Numbered from the stretch's first letter, positions 1 through 9,910 are shown. The stretch: 64,000 bases of DNA from Pseudomonas alcaligenes (GCF_014490745.1 NZ_LZEU01000001.1:3871501-3935500); one strand, 5' to 3'. Notes: a model not told the origin generated them from the sequence alone. Translations and numbers: made by a program.

Positions 1-520
1 GGCGCGCGGCATCCTTGGTGGCCTGGCGCTGGGCATCGTCGAAATAGGCCGGCACGGTGATCACCGCCCCCACCAGCTCGCCACCCAGGCTCGCCTCGGC
101 ACGCTGGCGCAAGACTTTGAGGATTTCGGCGGAGACTTCCACCGGGCTCTTGGCGCCCTGCACGGTGTCGATGAACGGCATGTGCGATTCGCCGCCGACG
201 AAACGGTAAGGCAGCTGCTCGCCCAGTTGCTTGACGTCTTCCAGGCCGCGCCCCATCAGGCGCTTGATCGACAGCACGCTGTTCAGCGGATCGCTGGGCG
301 CCGCCGCCTTGGCCGCCTGGCCCACCTCGACGCGGTCGGCGTGATAGCGCACCGCCGACGGCAGGATCACCTGCCCGGCAGCATCCGCCAGAGGCGCCGA
401 AAGACCGCTACGCACGGCGGCGACCAGGGAGTTGGTGGTGCCCAGATCGATACCCACGGCCAGGCGACGCTGGTGGGGCTGAGGGCTTTGGCCGGGCTCG
501 GCGATCTGCAGTAGGGCCAT
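1..520 (-). CDS. hscA: Fe-S assembly chaperone HscA (N-terminal part)
   Basis: Specialised Hsp70 that, with co-chaperone HscB, releases Fe-S clusters from the IscU scaffold. Only about 173 N-terminal residues are in the window; the gene runs off the left edge. The start is the ATG at 520, giving a short N-terminal tail and then the actin-fold phosphate-1 motif GIDLGTTNS typical of Hsp70 ATPases, followed by an LPSAVRY segment and [16 protein letters not shown] near the edge. It lies 42 bp after hscB as the last visible gene of the isc operon, so it should be co-transcribed from the iscR promoter. The combination with hscB upstream separates it from dnaK. Confidence 0.95.
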   Translation of the reverse strand, partial: MALLQIAEPGQSPQPHQRRLAVGIDLGTTNSLVAAVRSGLSAPLADAAGQVILPSAVRYHADRVEVGQAAKAAAPSDPLNSVLSIKRLMGRGLEDVKQLGEQLPYRFVGGESHMPFIDTVQGAKSPVEVSAEILKVLRQRAEASLGGELVGAVITVPAYFDDAQRQATKDAAR

Positions 521-562
521 GATGCTCTGAATGTCAGGTGCGCGACCGGGGCCGCACTTCGG

Positions 563-1084
563 TTAATCGTCGAGGCGCTCTTCCAGATCGCGCACTTCGT
601 GGGCCAGCTTGTCGAGGAACTGCATGCGCCGCACCAGGCGCTCGGCCTCTTCACGGCGCGCAGAATCATCCCAGCAGGCGGCAAAACCTTCGTCGAGCTC
701 ATCCTGAGCCGCTTTCAGACGGCGCTTGAACGTCGCCACCCCGGCCAGATCGGCCTCGTCCTGCAGCTCTTCCAGCTCCTCGCGCCAACGCATCTGCTGC
801 AGGAGGAACTCGCCATCCTGCACCGTGACTTCCAGCGGCAGCTCGCGGCCGCGCAGAGCCAGCAGGTAGAGCGCACGGCGCGGCGCGTTCTTCAGGGTCT
901 GGTAGGCCTCGTTGAGGCTGGCCGAATGCTCCAGCGCCAGACGCTGTTCGCGCTCGCTGGCATCGGCGAAGCGATCCGGATGCACGGCCTTGGCCAGTTC
1001 GCGATAGCGCGCCGACAACTGCTGAAGATCCAGGCGAAAGCCGGGCTGCAGATCGAACAGGGCAAAATGACAGGGACTACCCAC
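563..1084 (-). CDS. hscB: J-domain co-chaperone HscB
   Basis: J-protein that delivers IscU to HscA and stimulates its ATPase. I place the start at a GTG (1084) rather than an upstream ATG (1123): a GAGG Shine-Dalgarno lies 6 bases before the GTG, and this gives 173 residues beginning (M)GSPCHFALF, the usual size and N-terminus. The J-domain HPD motif is at residues 35-37. The C-terminal half is the helical IscU-binding domain, with [10 protein letters not shown] and [10 protein letters not shown]. It starts 8 bp after the iscA stop. Confidence 0.95.
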   Translation of the reverse strand: MGSPCHFALFDLQPGFRLDLQQLSARYRELAKAVHPDRFADASEREQRLALEHSASLNEAYQTLKNAPRRALYLLALRGRELPLEVTVQDGEFLLQQMRWREELEELQDEADLAGVATFKRRLKAAQDELDEGFAACWDDSARREEAERLVRRMQFLDKLAHEVRDLEERLDD

Positions 1085-1092
1085 AACCGGCC

Positions 1093-1416
1093 TCAGACGT
1101 TGAAGCTCTCGCCGCAGCCGCATTCGCCACGCACGTTCGGGTTGTTGAACTTGAAGCCCTCGTTGAGCCCCTCGCGCACGAAGTCCAGCTCAGTGCCGTC
1201 CAGGTAGGTCAGGCTCTTGGGATCGATGATCACCTTGACCCCGAAGCTCTCGAAGACCTGATCCTCGCCCGCCACTTCATCGACGAACTCCAGCACATAG
1301 GCCAGCCCGGAACAGCCGGTGGTGCGAACGCCCAGGCGAATGCCCTCGCCCTTGCCACGCCCCTCGAGGGAGCGCTGCACGTGGCGCGCGGCCGCTTCGG
1401 TCATGCTGATAGCCAT
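1093..1416 (-). CDS. iscA: A-type Fe-S carrier IscA
   Basis: A-type carrier that accepts and passes on Fe-S clusters, especially [4Fe-4S]. The product has 107 residues, as in the family, with the three invariant cysteines visible: Cys35 in TTGCSG and Cys99/Cys101 in the C-terminal ECGCGESF. It is the fourth gene of the isc operon, 25 bp after iscU and just before hscB. Confidence 0.97.
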   Translation of the reverse strand: MAISMTEAAARHVQRSLEGRGKGEGIRLGVRTTGCSGLAYVLEFVDEVAGEDQVFESFGVKVIIDPKSLTYLDGTELDFVREGLNEGFKFNNPNVRGECGCGESFNV

Positions 1417-1441
1417 GGCAACTCCTTACGCGACAACGAAC

Positions 1442-1828
1442 TCAGACCAGGCCTTTCTTCTGCTTGTAGTCGCGCACGGCCGCCTTGATGGCGTCCTCGG
1501 CGAGCACCGAGCAGTGGATCTTCACCGGCGGCAACGCCAGTTCTTCGGCCAGCTGGGTGTTCTTGATGGTTTCCGCCTCGTCCAGGGTCTTGCCCTTCAT
1601 CCACTCGGTGGCGAGGGAGCTGGAAGCGATGGCCGAACCGCAGCCGTAGGTCTTGAACTTGGCGTCTTCGATCACGCCCTGCTCGTTGACCTTGATCTGC
1701 AGACGCATCACGTCGCCGCACGCCGGGGCGCCAACCATGCCGGTGCCGACGTTCGGATCCTCGGCATCCATCTTGCCGACGTTGCGCGGGTTCTCGTAAT
1801 GGTCGATGACCTTTTCACTGTAAGCCAT
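1442..1828 (-). CDS. iscU: Fe-S cluster scaffold IscU
   Basis: Scaffold on which IscS-derived sulfur and iron are assembled before HscAB-driven transfer. It has 128 residues. The ligands are all present: Cys37, Asp39, Cys63, His105 and Cys106, and the LPPVK motif recognised by HscA is at residues 99-103. It lies 48 bp downstream of iscS in the isc operon. Confidence 0.98.
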   Translation of the reverse strand: MAYSEKVIDHYENPRNVGKMDAEDPNVGTGMVGAPACGDVMRLQIKVNEQGVIEDAKFKTYGCGSAIASSSLATEWMKGKTLDEAETIKNTQLAEELALPPVKIHCSVLAEDAIKAAVRDYKQKKGLV

Positions 1829-1876
1829 GGTGCAATTCCTCTCTCATCAGGTGCCGCTCTACAGGCGACTCGAAAA

Positions 1877-3091
1877 TCAATGTGCCTGCCATTCGACCTT
1901 GGAGATGTCGACACCTTCTTTGAACATGTCCCACAGCGGCGACAGCTCACGCAGCTTGTTCACCGCATCAGCCACTTTGCTGGCCGCGTAATCGACTTCT
2001 TCCTCGGTGGTGAAGCGACCGAAGGTGAAACGGATCGAGCTGTGCGCCAGCTCGTCGTTGCGCCCCAGTGCGCGCAGCACATAGGACGGTTCCAACGAGG
2101 CGGAGGTACAGGCGGAACCGGAGGAGACCGCCAGATCCTTGAGCGCCATGATCAGCGACTCGCCCTCGACATAGTTGAAACTGAGGTTCAGGTTGTGCGG
2201 CACGCGCTGGGTCAGGCTGCCGTTGACGTACAGCTCTTCCATGCCTTCGAGCTGCTTGTAGAAGCGGTCGCGCAGGGCCAGAACACGCTGGTTTTCCTGC
2301 GCCATCTCTTGCTTGGCGATACGGAAGGCCTCGCCCATGCCGACGCACTGGTGGGTCGCCAGGGTGCCGGAGCGCATGCCGCGCTCGTGGCCGCCACCGT
2401 GGGTCTGGGCTTCCAGGCGCACGCGCGGCTTGCGGCGCACATACAGGGCACCAACGCCTTTCGGGCCGTAGGTCTTGTGCGCGGAGAAGGACATCAGGTC
2501 GACCTTCATCTTCTCCAGGTCGATCTCGACCTTGCCGGTGGACTGGGCTGCGTCGACATGCAACAGCACGCCGCGCGAGCGGGTCAGCTCGCCGATGGCG
2601 GTGATGTCGTTGATGGTGCCGATCTCGTTGTTGACGTGCATCACCGACACCAGAATGGTGTCGTCACGCAGCGCCGCCTCGACCATGGCCGGGGTGATCA
2701 GGCCATCTTCGCCCGGCTCGATGTAGGTGACTTCGAAGCCTTCGCGCTCGAGCTGGCGGGTGGTGTCCAGCACCGCCTTGTGCTCGATCTTCGAGGTGAT
2801 GATGTGCTTGCCTTTAGTGCTGTAGAAGTGCGCGACGCCTTTGATGGCCAGGTTGTCGGACTCGGTGGCACCGGACGTCCAGACGATCTCGCGGGGGTCG
2901 GCATTGACCAGCTCGGCGACCTGGCGGCGGGCGTTTTCCACGGCCTCTTCGGCCTTCCAGCCGAACACGTGGGAGCGCGAGGCCGGGTTGCCAAAGTTGC
3001 CATCCACCAGCAGGCACTCGCTCATCTTCTGCGCAACGCGCGGATCGACCGGAGTGGTGGCGGAGTAGTCGAGGTAAATCGGCAATCTCAT
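1877..3091 (-). CDS. iscS: Cysteine desulfurase IscS
   Basis: PLP-dependent enzyme that converts cysteine to alanine and supplies persulfide sulfur for Fe-S clusters, tRNA thiolation and other pathways. The ATG at 3091 gives the usual 404 residues beginning [16 protein letters not shown]; an upstream in-frame extension is not family-like. Visible motifs are [10 protein letters not shown] with the PLP lysine and [14 protein letters not shown] with the catalytic loop cysteine. It is the second gene of the isc operon, 31 bp after iscR. Confidence 0.98.
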   Translation of the reverse strand: MRLPIYLDYSATTPVDPRVAQKMSECLLVDGNFGNPASRSHVFGWKAEEAVENARRQVAELVNADPREIVWTSGATESDNLAIKGVAHFYSTKGKHIITSKIEHKAVLDTTRQLEREGFEVTYIEPGEDGLITPAMVEAALRDDTILVSVMHVNNEIGTINDITAIGELTRSRGVLLHVDAAQSTGKVEIDLEKMKVDLMSFSAHKTYGPKGVGALYVRRKPRVRLEAQTHGGGHERGMRSGTLATHQCVGMGEAFRIAKQEMAQENQRVLALRDRFYKQLEGMEELYVNGSLTQRVPHNLNLSFNYVEGESLIMALKDLAVSSGSACTSASLEPSYVLRALGRNDELAHSSIRFTFGRFTTEEEVDYAASKVADAVNKLRELSPLWDMFKEGVDISKVEWQAH

Positions 3092-3122
3092 CAGGTGTCT
3101 CCTATTCGGGCTGGCGCCCCGC

Positions 3123-3614
3123 TCAATCGACGGCGGACGCTTCAATCTTATCCAGGCGAGGCGTCCTGCCGCCGCAATGGCGCTGATCCTGGCGCAGGGC
3201 AACTTCCTGCACCTCTCGGCGAGTCACCAGGTCAGCCAGGCTGATACCACTGAGGAACTCGTGAATCTGCTGGCTGAGGTCGCACCACAGGTGGTGGGTC
3301 AGGCAGGTATCGCCGGAGTGGCAATCGCCAAGCCCCTGGCAACGGGTAGCATCCACCGACTCATTGACCGCATCGATCACCTGAGCCACCTGGATCACCT
3401 GCATGTCGCGCGACAGCTGATAGCCACCACCGGGACCACGCACACTGCTGACCAGGTTGCCGCGACGCAGCTTGGCGAACAGTTGCTCCAGATAGGACAG
3501 GGAGATGCCCTGACGCTCGGAAATATCCGCCAGCGAAACCGGCCCGTGCTGCGCATGCAGCGCCAGGTCGAGCATGGCGGTAACGGCGTAACGGCCTTTG
3601 GTGGTCAGTCGCAT
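3123..3614 (-). CDS. iscR: Rrf2-family Fe-S regulator IscR
   Basis: [2Fe-2S] sensor that represses its own operon when the cluster is bound. The start is the ATG at 3614 ([10 protein letters not shown]), giving 163 residues; the longer frame has 26 extra residues that would run into the operator. A winged-helix N-terminus is followed by the cluster ligands Cys92, Cys98, Cys104 and His107. The gene heads the isc operon and is preceded by type-1-like IscR sites. Confidence 0.98.
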   Translation of the reverse strand: MRLTTKGRYAVTAMLDLALHAQHGPVSLADISERQGISLSYLEQLFAKLRRGNLVSSVRGPGGGYQLSRDMQVIQVAQVIDAVNESVDATRCQGLGDCHSGDTCLTHHLWCDLSQQIHEFLSGISLADLVTRREVQEVALRQDQRHCGGRTPRLDKIEASAVD

Positions 3615-3646
3615 GGTGGATACCACGGATTCGCTGGATTGCCGCA

Positions 3647-3676
3647 AGTATCCCCTTTTCCGACTATTTAGGTCAA
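3647..3676 (-). promoter_or_regulatory. Predicted isc operon promoter
   Basis: On the minus strand, TTGACC (plus positions 3671-3676) and GATACT (3647-3652) are separated by 18 bases, about 35 bp ahead of the iscR ATG. The -35 lies inside the proximal IscR-like site, which fits autorepression. Predicted from sequence only. Confidence 0.6.
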
Positions 3677-3705
3677 CTATAAGACCGATCAAAATAGTCG
3701 GATTT
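3660..3705 (-). promoter_or_regulatory. Tandem type-1-like IscR binding sites
   Basis: The proximal site (3660-3680) read on the minus strand is ATAGTTGACC then TAAATAGTCGG, fitting the type-1 pattern ATA..TGAC......AGTC. A second, less perfect dyad (3684-3705) has CCGAC and GATCGG half-sites. The two adjacent sites cover the -35 region and the DNA just upstream, consistent with cluster-dependent repression of iscR-iscS-iscU. Confidence 0.65.
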
Positions 3706-3753
3706 AGGCGCGGTACGGGGCGCGAATCATAGCAGACTCAGCCCCGCACGGCA

Positions 3754-4533
3754 TCAGGCGGCAGGCTTGTCGCCCTGCTCCTTGCATACACCCTCGAAAT
3801 CCTCGTCGCGCAGCGCCGGCAATTCCTTGGCGCAGTAATCACTGCCCAGAGCCTTGAGCGCCCCGCACATACCCTCCAGGCGCGAGTCGACCGCTTGCAG
3901 GTGGTCGAGCAGCTGACCAATGGCACGCGCCACCGGGTCAGGCATGTCCTGACTAACGCCATAAGCATCGAAACCGAGCTTCTCGGCCATGGCCTGGCGC
4001 TTGGCTTCCTGCTCGTCATCCGCCTTGGCGATGATCCGCCCCGGGATCCCCACTGCCGTAGCGCCAGCCGGCACCGCCTTGGTGACCACCGCATTGGAGC
4101 CGATCTTGGCCCCCGCACCGACGGTGAACGGACCGAGCACTTTGGCACCAGCACCGACCACCACACCATCTTCCAGAGTCGGATGGCGCTTGCCCTTGTT
4201 CCAGCTGGTGCCACCCAGGGTCACCCCCTGGTACAGGGTGACGTCATTGCCGATCTCGGCGGTCTCGCCGATGACGATGCCCATGCCGTGATCGATGAAG
4301 AAACGCCGGCCGATCTTCGCCCCCGGATGGATCTCGATGCCGGTCAGCCAGCGCCCGAAGTTGGACACCAGGCGCGCCAGCCACTTCCAGCCGCGCCCCC
4401 ACAAGGCATGCCCCAGACGGTGTAGCCAGATGGCATGCAGGCCCGGGTAGCAGGTCAACACTTCGAAGGCATTGCGCGCCGCCGGGTCGCGATGGAAAAC
4501 GCTCTGGATATCTTCGCGCACACGCTCAAACAT
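3754..4533 (-). CDS. cysE: Serine O-acetyltransferase CysE
   Basis: Acetylates L-serine with acetyl-CoA, the committed step of cysteine synthesis, which also feeds IscS next door. The product is 259 residues from the second of two adjacent ATGs (4533), where the GGAG spacing is better. The N-terminal helical domain is short, followed by a left-handed beta-helix of hexapeptide repeats containing [16 protein letters not shown] and [11 protein letters not shown]. The 3' part ([20 protein letters not shown]) is unremarkable for the Pseudomonas protein. It overlaps the 3' end of trmJ by 8 bp, so the two are probably translationally coupled. Confidence 0.96.
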   Translation of the reverse strand: MFERVREDIQSVFHRDPAARNAFEVLTCYPGLHAIWLHRLGHALWGRGWKWLARLVSNFGRWLTGIEIHPGAKIGRRFFIDHGMGIVIGETAEIGNDVTLYQGVTLGGTSWNKGKRHPTLEDGVVVGAGAKVLGPFTVGAGAKIGSNAVVTKAVPAGATAVGIPGRIIAKADDEQEAKRQAMAEKLGFDAYGVSQDMPDPVARAIGQLLDHLQAVDSRLEGMCGALKALGSDYCAKELPALRDEDFEGVCKEQGDKPAA

Positions 4534-5305
4534 CATCTTCTCTCCGCTTGTGTGGCTCGCCACGCACTGCTTTCTGGGTCTCCGTGAGGATACCGCGCAA
4601 AATGTTCATCTCCAGCTTGCTGACGTCGGCCCGCCCGTACAGGCGGCGCAGGCGCGACATCAGATGGCGCGGATGCTGCGGATCGAGGAAACCGATCGCC
4701 ACCAGGGTACTTTCCAGGTGGCCATAGAACAGTTCCAGCTCGTCCGCCGTCACCGGCTGCGCATCCAGCGGTACCGCCGCCTCTACCTTGCTCATCTTGG
4801 TCGGCTGCCCCTGGGCAGCCAGCCAGGCCATGCGCACCTCGTAGGCCAGCACCTGCACGGCCGTGGCCAGGTTCAGCGAGCTGAACTCGGGATTGGCTGG
4901 GATATGCACGTGGAAGTGACAGCGCTGCAGCTCTTCGTTGGTCAGCCCGGCGTATTCGCGACCGAACACCAGGGCCACCTCGCCACCGGCCTGTACATGC
5001 TCCAGGCTGGTGGTCGCACATTCGCGCGGATCGAGCAGCGGCCAGGGAATGCGCCGATCCCGGGCGCTGGTGCCGAGCACCACGGTGCAGCCGACCAGCG
5101 CCTCTTCCAGGGTGTTCACCACCTGCGCCGCCTCGAGCACATCGGTCGCCCCGGAGGCGCGTGCCACCGCTTCGCTGCTGGGAAAGTCCAGCGGATCGAC
5201 CAGCACCAGGCGCGACAGCCCCATGTTTTTCATGGCCCGCGCCGTACCACCGATATTGCCGGGATGACTGGTATTGACCAGAACCACGCGAATGTTCTGC
5301 AGCAA
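4526..5305 (-). CDS. trmJ: tRNA (Cm32/Um32) methyltransferase TrmJ
   Basis: SPOUT-class 2'-O-methyltransferase acting on position 32 of several tRNAs. The start is a TTG at 5305, supported by GGGAG six bases upstream and by the family-like N-terminus [19 protein letters not shown]. The SPOUT knot motifs are visible as [17 protein letters not shown] and [16 protein letters not shown]. It is 259 residues and lies divergent from suhB with a 145-bp intergenic region, followed by an overlapping cysE. Confidence 0.93.
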   Translation of the reverse strand: MLQNIRVVLVNTSHPGNIGGTARAMKNMGLSRLVLVDPLDFPSSEAVARASGATDVLEAAQVVNTLEEALVGCTVVLGTSARDRRIPWPLLDPRECATTSLEHVQAGGEVALVFGREYAGLTNEELQRCHFHVHIPANPEFSSLNLATAVQVLAYEVRMAWLAAQGQPTKMSKVEAAVPLDAQPVTADELELFYGHLESTLVAIGFLDPQHPRHLMSRLRRLYGRADVSKLEMNILRGILTETQKAVRGEPHKRREDDV

Positions 5306-5450
5306 GTTCCGCTCCCGACAAAATGCAAAAGGGGCATAGATGGTACAGAAGCCCCCGAGCGAACGCCACGCAGCACAACGGCTAGGCTAGATGAAAAGGG
5401 CTTTTCTGTTAGAATGCCCGGCTTTCTTTAACGCCCCAGGTGAATCTCCC

Positions 5451-6266
5451 ATGCAGCCCATGCTGAATATCGCCCTGCGCGCCGCCCGCAGCGCCGGCGA
5501 ACTGATCTTCCGCTCCATCGAGCGCCTGGACGTCATCGCCGTCAACGAGAAGGATGCCCGCGACTACGTCACCGAAGTCGATCGCGCCGCCGAGCAGACC
5601 ATCATCCAGGCCTTGCAGAAGGCCTACCCGACCCACGGCTTCCTCGGAGAGGAAGGCGGCCTGATCGAAGGCAGCGGCGAAGGCGCCGACTACCAGTGGA
5701 TCATCGACCCACTGGACGGCACCACCAACTTCATCCGCGGCGTACCGCACTTCGCCGTCAGCATCGCCTGCAAATACCGTGGCCGCCTGGAGCACGCCGT
5801 GGTGCTCGACCCGGTACGCCAGGAAGAATTCACCGCCAGCCGCGGCCGCGGCGCAGCCCTCAACGGCCGCCGCATCCGCGTCAGCAATCGCAAGAGCCTG
5901 GAAGGCGCCCTGCTCGGCACCGGTTTCCCGTTCCGCGATAGCCAGCTGGATCACCTGGACAACTACTTCGGCATGTTCCGCAGCCTGGTCGGCCAGACCG
6001 CCGGCATTCGCCGCGCCGGCTCCGCCAGCCTGGATCTGGCCTACGTGGCCGCCGGCCGCTTCGACGCCTTCTGGGAATTCGGCCTGTCCGAGTGGGACAT
6101 GGCAGCCGGCGCCCTGCTGATCCAGGAAGCTGGCGGCCTGGTCAGCGACTTCAGCGGCGGCCATGACTTCCTCGAGAAGGGCCAGGTAGTGGCCGGCAAC
6201 ACCAAGTGCTTCAAGGCCGTGCTGACCGCAATCCAACCGCACCTGCCGCCCGCCCTGAAACGCTGA
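5451..6266 (+). CDS. suhB: Inositol monophosphatase family protein SuhB
   Basis: Mg-dependent IMPase-fold protein. SuhB binds RNA polymerase/NusA in E. coli, and in P. aeruginosa it affects virulence regulation. The ATG at 5451 gives 271 residues, the usual size; the frame is open further upstream but without family-like sequence. Metal and substrate motifs are GEEG with Glu67, then DPLDGTTNF with Asp86 and Asp89, and the C-terminal WDMAAG motif. A likely -10 (TAGAAT, 5410-5415) lies 35 bp ahead of the ATG. A strong bidirectional terminator follows. Confidence 0.95.
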   Translation: MQPMLNIALRAARSAGELIFRSIERLDVIAVNEKDARDYVTEVDRAAEQTIIQALQKAYPTHGFLGEEGGLIEGSGEGADYQWIIDPLDGTTNFIRGVPHFAVSIACKYRGRLEHAVVLDPVRQEEFTASRGRGAALNGRRIRVSNRKSLEGALLGTGFPFRDSQLDHLDNYFGMFRSLVGQTAGIRRAGSASLDLAYVAAGRFDAFWEFGLSEWDMAAGALLIQEAGGLVSDFSGGHDFLEKGQVVAGNTKCFKAVLTAIQPHLPPALKR

Positions 6267-6286
6267 TCGCGGCGTTTCACCGGCAT

Positions 6287-6316
6287 AAAAAACCGCCCCG
6301 AAGGGCGGTTTTTTTA
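6287..6316. terminator. Bidirectional rho-independent terminator
   Basis: A stem AAAAAACCGCCC / GGGCGGTTTTTT with a CGAA loop lies between the convergent suhB and glycine-zipper genes and has T-runs in both directions. Confidence 0.93.
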
Positions 6317-6326
6317 TGGGCCGCGT

Positions 6327-6875
6327 TTACTGCACGACCGGCGCCTGCTGCACCAGCACCAGCTGACCCTGCTCGTTGAGCGGGATACGGCTGCCCGGGT
6401 CGTGATCCATGCGCACCTGGCTGACCTTGCCATCCAGCTGGTATTGCACGTTATAGCCAGACACCTTCTCGCTGGTGTCAGTCACCGTACTGCAACGGGT
6501 TTCAGTGGTGGTGTAGGTGTCACGCTCCTGCATGCCTTCCTGCACCTTGTTGCCGGCATAACCGCCGCCCACGGCACCCGCCACGGTAGCCAGCTTCTTG
6601 CCATTGCCGCCACCGATCTGGTTGCCCAGCAGGCCGCCCGCCACCGCACCCAGCACGGTACCGGCGATCTGATGCTGATCCTTGACCGGCTTCTGCCGGG
6701 TCACGGTGACGTCCTTGCACACTTCGCGCGGCGTCTTGACCGTCTCCTTGATCGGTTCCACCGCCAAGACTTCGGCATACTCCGGGCCTTTGACCAGACT
6801 ATAGGTTGCCACCGCGCCACCCGCGGTCACCCCGACCGCGCCCAGCACAGCACCCACGATCATCGACTTGTTCAT
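6327..6875 (-). CDS. Glycine-zipper 2TM-domain envelope protein
   Basis: Predicted envelope protein of 182 residues, starting at the ATG at 6875 with AGGAG nine bases upstream. It has one N-terminal membrane segment (about 5-25), a charged linker, then a glycine zipper (about 69-108) rich in GAVAGGLLGNQIGGG and GAVGGGYAG, the pattern of the Rick_17kDa/SlyB family; two cysteines are at about residues 53 and 125. I see no lipobox. It is a Pseudomonas conserved gene between suhB and secF. No defined function can be read from the sequence. Confidence 0.85.
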   Translation of the reverse strand: MNKSMIVGAVLGAVGVTAGGAVATYSLVKGPEYAEVLAVEPIKETVKTPREVCKDVTVTRQKPVKDQHQIAGTVLGAVAGGLLGNQIGGGNGKKLATVAGAVGGGYAGNKVQEGMQERDTYTTTETRCSTVTDTSEKVSGYNVQYQLDGKVSQVRMDHDPGSRIPLNEQGQLVLVQQAPVVQ

Positions 6876-7014
6876 ATGCTTCTCCTGCATTCGAGCTACG
6901 CGGGCTTTCTGCCCTCTTCCCAGCCTTGGATAAGGCCAGCCAGAACGAGTTCCCCAGATATCGCCCCCCCAGGCGATAAGTGGGAAGCGCCGCACAAATA
7001 TAGCTGCCAAAAAC

Positions 7015-7041
7015 ACAAAGCCCGGCAGAACCGGGCTTTGT
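7015..7041 (-). terminator. Terminator after secF
   Basis: An 11-bp stem ACAAAGCCCGG / CCGGGCTTTGT with a 5-base loop lies 18 bp beyond the secF stop and is followed on the minus strand by GTTTTTG. It probably ends the queA-tgt-yajC-secD-secF transcript. Confidence 0.8.
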
Positions 7042-7058
7042 AGGAACAGCGCGAGCAC

Positions 7059-7973
7059 TCAGGGGCGCTCATCCACCTCGGCACTGGCGGCCGGCGGGAT
7101 CAGATCTTCGCTGCTCAGGTTCAGCCAGATCAGTACCACGTTGGCGATATAGATCGACGAGTAGGTACCAGCCAGCACCCCGACGAACAGGGCAATGGAG
7201 AAGCCGAACAGGTTGTCGCCACCGAACAGCAGCAGGGCGACGATGGCCAACAGAGTGGAGATCGAGGTCGCCATGGTGCGCAGCAGGGTCTGAGTGGTCG
7301 AGATGTTGATGTTCTCGACCAGGCTGGCCTTGCGCAGCACGCGGAAGTTCTCGCGCACCCGGTCGAACACCACGATGGTGTCGTTCAGCGAGTAACCGAT
7401 GATCGCCAGTACGGCGGCCAGCACGGTCAGGTCGAAAGTGATCTGGAAGAACGACAGGATACCCAGGGTCACAACCACGTCGTGCACCAGCGAGGCAATG
7501 GCACCCACGGCAAACTTCCACTGGAAGCGGAAGGCCAGGTAGATGAGGATACCGCCGAGCGCCAGGAGCATGCCCAGGCCGCCTTGGTCGCGCAGCTCTT
7601 CACCCACCTGCGGGCCGACGAACTCGACTTTCTTGTCCTTGATCAGGTTACCGGCATCGGCTGCCTGCAACGCTTCGACCACCCTGCCGCCGAGCTGCTG
7701 GTCATCGCCACGCAGACGCACCACCACGTCAGTGGTGGCACCGAAGCTCTGCACCACAGCATCTTCGAAGCCGGCACCCTTGAGCTGCTCGCGCACCTGG
7801 TTGAGGTCGACCGGCTTTTCATAGCGCAGCTCGATCTGGGTACCACCGGTGAAGTCCAGGCCGAAGTTCAGCCCCTGGAAGAACCAGCTACCCAGAGCAA
7901 TGAAAGTCAGGAGCATGGTGATGGCGAACGCAATATTGCGCACGCCCATGAAATTGATCGTACGTTTCATCAT
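7059..7973 (-). CDS. secF: Sec accessory subunit SecF
   Basis: Inner-membrane partner of SecD that uses the proton gradient to assist late steps of Sec export. It has 304 residues, six predicted membrane segments and a large periplasmic P1-type loop after TM1. The family segment GLDFTGGTQIEL is near residue 35, and the conserved GYSLNDTIVVFDRVREN lies at TM4/5. The start is taken at the first of two adjacent ATGs (7973), 7 bp after the secD stop. Confidence 0.97.
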   Translation of the reverse strand: MMKRTINFMGVRNIAFAITMLLTFIALGSWFFQGLNFGLDFTGGTQIELRYEKPVDLNQVREQLKGAGFEDAVVQSFGATTDVVVRLRGDDQQLGGRVVEALQAADAGNLIKDKKVEFVGPQVGEELRDQGGLGMLLALGGILIYLAFRFQWKFAVGAIASLVHDVVVTLGILSFFQITFDLTVLAAVLAIIGYSLNDTIVVFDRVRENFRVLRKASLVENINISTTQTLLRTMATSISTLLAIVALLLFGGDNLFGFSIALFVGVLAGTYSSIYIANVVLIWLNLSSEDLIPPAASAEVDERP

Positions 7974-7980
7974 CAGCCCC

Positions 7981-9849
7981 TCAAATCCACAGCTTCTTGA
8001 AGTCGCGACCGCCGAAGATCAGGTTGACCATGGCACGGGTCACCATGATGGCGGTGAACATCGAAGTGACGATACCCAGCGACATGGTCACGGCGAAGCC
8101 CTTGACCGGCCCGGTACCCATGGCGAACAGGATGCCGCCGACCAGCAGGGTGGTCAGGTTGGCGTCGAGGATCGCCGTATAGGCGCGATCGAAGCCCTCG
8201 TGAATGGCGCGCTGCACCGACATGCCGTTGGCGATCTCCTCGCGAATCCGCGAGAAGATCAGCACGTTGGCGTCCACCGCCATACCCATGGTCAGGACGA
8301 TACCGGCGATACCCGGCAGGGTCAGGGTCGCACTGAGCAGCGACATCAGCGCCACCAGCAGCACCATGTTGAAGGCCAGCGCCACGGTCGCCAGCACACC
8401 GAAGAAACGGTAGATGGCGATGATGAACAGCGAGACCAGCAGCATGCCCCACAGGGATGCATCGATACCCTTGGCAATGTTGTCGGCACCCAGGCTCGGG
8501 CCGATGGTGCGCTCTTCGGCGAAGTACATCGGCGCCGCCAGACCACCGGCACGCAGCAGCAGGGCCAGCTCCGAGGACTCGCCCTGACCGTTCAGGCCGG
8601 TGATGCGGAACTGGCTGCCGAGGGCCGACTGGATGGTCGCCAGGCTGATGATCTTCTTCTCTTCCTTGAAGCTCTGCACCGGCACGTCTTTCTCGACGCC
8701 GTCGACCAGCTGCTTGACGTAGCGGGTCTGCGGCTTCTGCTCGATGAAGATCACCGCCATGCTGCGCCCGACGTTGTTACGGGTGGCACGGTTCATCAGC
8801 TCGCCGCCATGGCCGTCGAGACGGATGTTCACCTGCGGGCGACCGTTCTCGTCGAAGCTGGCGCTGGCGTCGGTCACCTGGTCACCGGTGATGATCAGGC
8901 CACGCTCCAGCGGCACGGCCGGACGGTTCTGCTCGCGGAACTCGAAGGACTCGGTGGCAGAACGCGGCGCGTCGGCCTCGGCAGCCAGGCGGAACTCCAG
9001 GTTGGCGGTCTTGCCGAGGATACGCTTGGCTTCGGCAGTGTCCTGCACGCCCGGCAGCTCGACCACGATGCGGTTGGCACCCTGGCGCTGCACCAGCGGC
9101 TCGGCCACGCCCAGCTCGTTGACCCGGTTACGCACGGTGGTCAGGTTCTGCTTGATCGAGTATTCGCGAATCTCGACCTGCTTGGCCTGGCTCAGGGCCA
9201 GGCGCAGCACCTGCTGACCGCCGCGCTCGGCAGCCGTCATCTCGAAATCGTTGAAGCTCTTGCGGATCAGACTCTGCGCCTTTTCCAGGTCATCGCTGCC
9301 GGCAAAGCCGAGCTGAATAGCACCATCCTGCTGCGGCAGGCTGCGGTAGCGCAGGCGCTCCTTGCGCAGCAGGGTCTTGACCTCGCTCTCGTAGACCTTC
9401 AAGCGCGCATCCAGCGCCTTGTCCATGTCCACTTCCAGCAGGAAGTGCACACCACCGGACAAGTCCAGACCCAGCTTCATCGGGCCGGCGCCAATATTGC
9501 GCAGCCACTGCGGCGTGGTCGGCGCCAGGTTCAGGGCCACCACGTAATCGTCACCCAGCAGCTTCAGCGCCAGGGCCTTGGCCGGCAGCTGGTCTTCCTG
9601 CTTGGCCAGGCGCAGCAGGCCACCCTTGCCCTTGCCCCCCAGGCTGCTGGCCTTGACCGCGATACCGGCATCGGCAAGCGCCTTGCCCACGCGATCCAGG
9701 TCGCCCTGGGTGATCTGCAGCGCCGAGCTGTTGCCGCTGATCTGGATGGCCGGATCGTCCGGATACAGGTTGGGTGCGGAGTAGATGAAGCCAACCGCCA
9801 GCACAGCCAGGATCAGCAGGTACTTCCACAGAGGATATTTGTTGAGCAT
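7981..9849 (-). CDS. secD: Sec accessory subunit SecD
   Basis: Inner-membrane RND-superfamily component of SecDF-YajC. It has 622 residues. TM1 is followed by a long periplasmic domain (about residues 30-440) containing GLDLSGGVHFLLEVD, then five membrane segments with GMAVDANVLIFSRIREE, the conserved TM4 Asp/Arg region used in proton coupling. The order yajC-secD-secF is standard. A 9-bp hairpin lies between yajC and secD. Confidence 0.97.
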   Translation of the reverse strand: MLNKYPLWKYLLILAVLAVGFIYSAPNLYPDDPAIQISGNSSALQITQGDLDRVGKALADAGIAVKASSLGGKGKGGLLRLAKQEDQLPAKALALKLLGDDYVVALNLAPTTPQWLRNIGAGPMKLGLDLSGGVHFLLEVDMDKALDARLKVYESEVKTLLRKERLRYRSLPQQDGAIQLGFAGSDDLEKAQSLIRKSFNDFEMTAAERGGQQVLRLALSQAKQVEIREYSIKQNLTTVRNRVNELGVAEPLVQRQGANRIVVELPGVQDTAEAKRILGKTANLEFRLAAEADAPRSATESFEFREQNRPAVPLERGLIITGDQVTDASASFDENGRPQVNIRLDGHGGELMNRATRNNVGRSMAVIFIEQKPQTRYVKQLVDGVEKDVPVQSFKEEKKIISLATIQSALGSQFRITGLNGQGESSELALLLRAGGLAAPMYFAEERTIGPSLGADNIAKGIDASLWGMLLVSLFIIAIYRFFGVLATVALAFNMVLLVALMSLLSATLTLPGIAGIVLTMGMAVDANVLIFSRIREEIANGMSVQRAIHEGFDRAYTAILDANLTTLLVGGILFAMGTGPVKGFAVTMSLGIVTSMFTAIMVTRAMVNLIFGGRDFKKLWI

Positions 9850-9867
9850 GACGCCGCCCGTTATGAC

Positions 9868-9890
9868 ACGGGGCGCCTAATGCGCCCCGT
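9868..9890 (-). other. Intercistronic hairpin between yajC and secD
   Basis: A perfect 9-bp stem ACGGGGCGC / GCGCCCCGT with a CTAAT loop fills the 61-bp yajC-secD gap. It is not followed by a T-run on either strand, so it is more likely an mRNA-processing or stability element than a terminator. Confidence 0.6.
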
Positions 9891-9910
9891 CGTTACTGAA
9901 GAATGAATCG

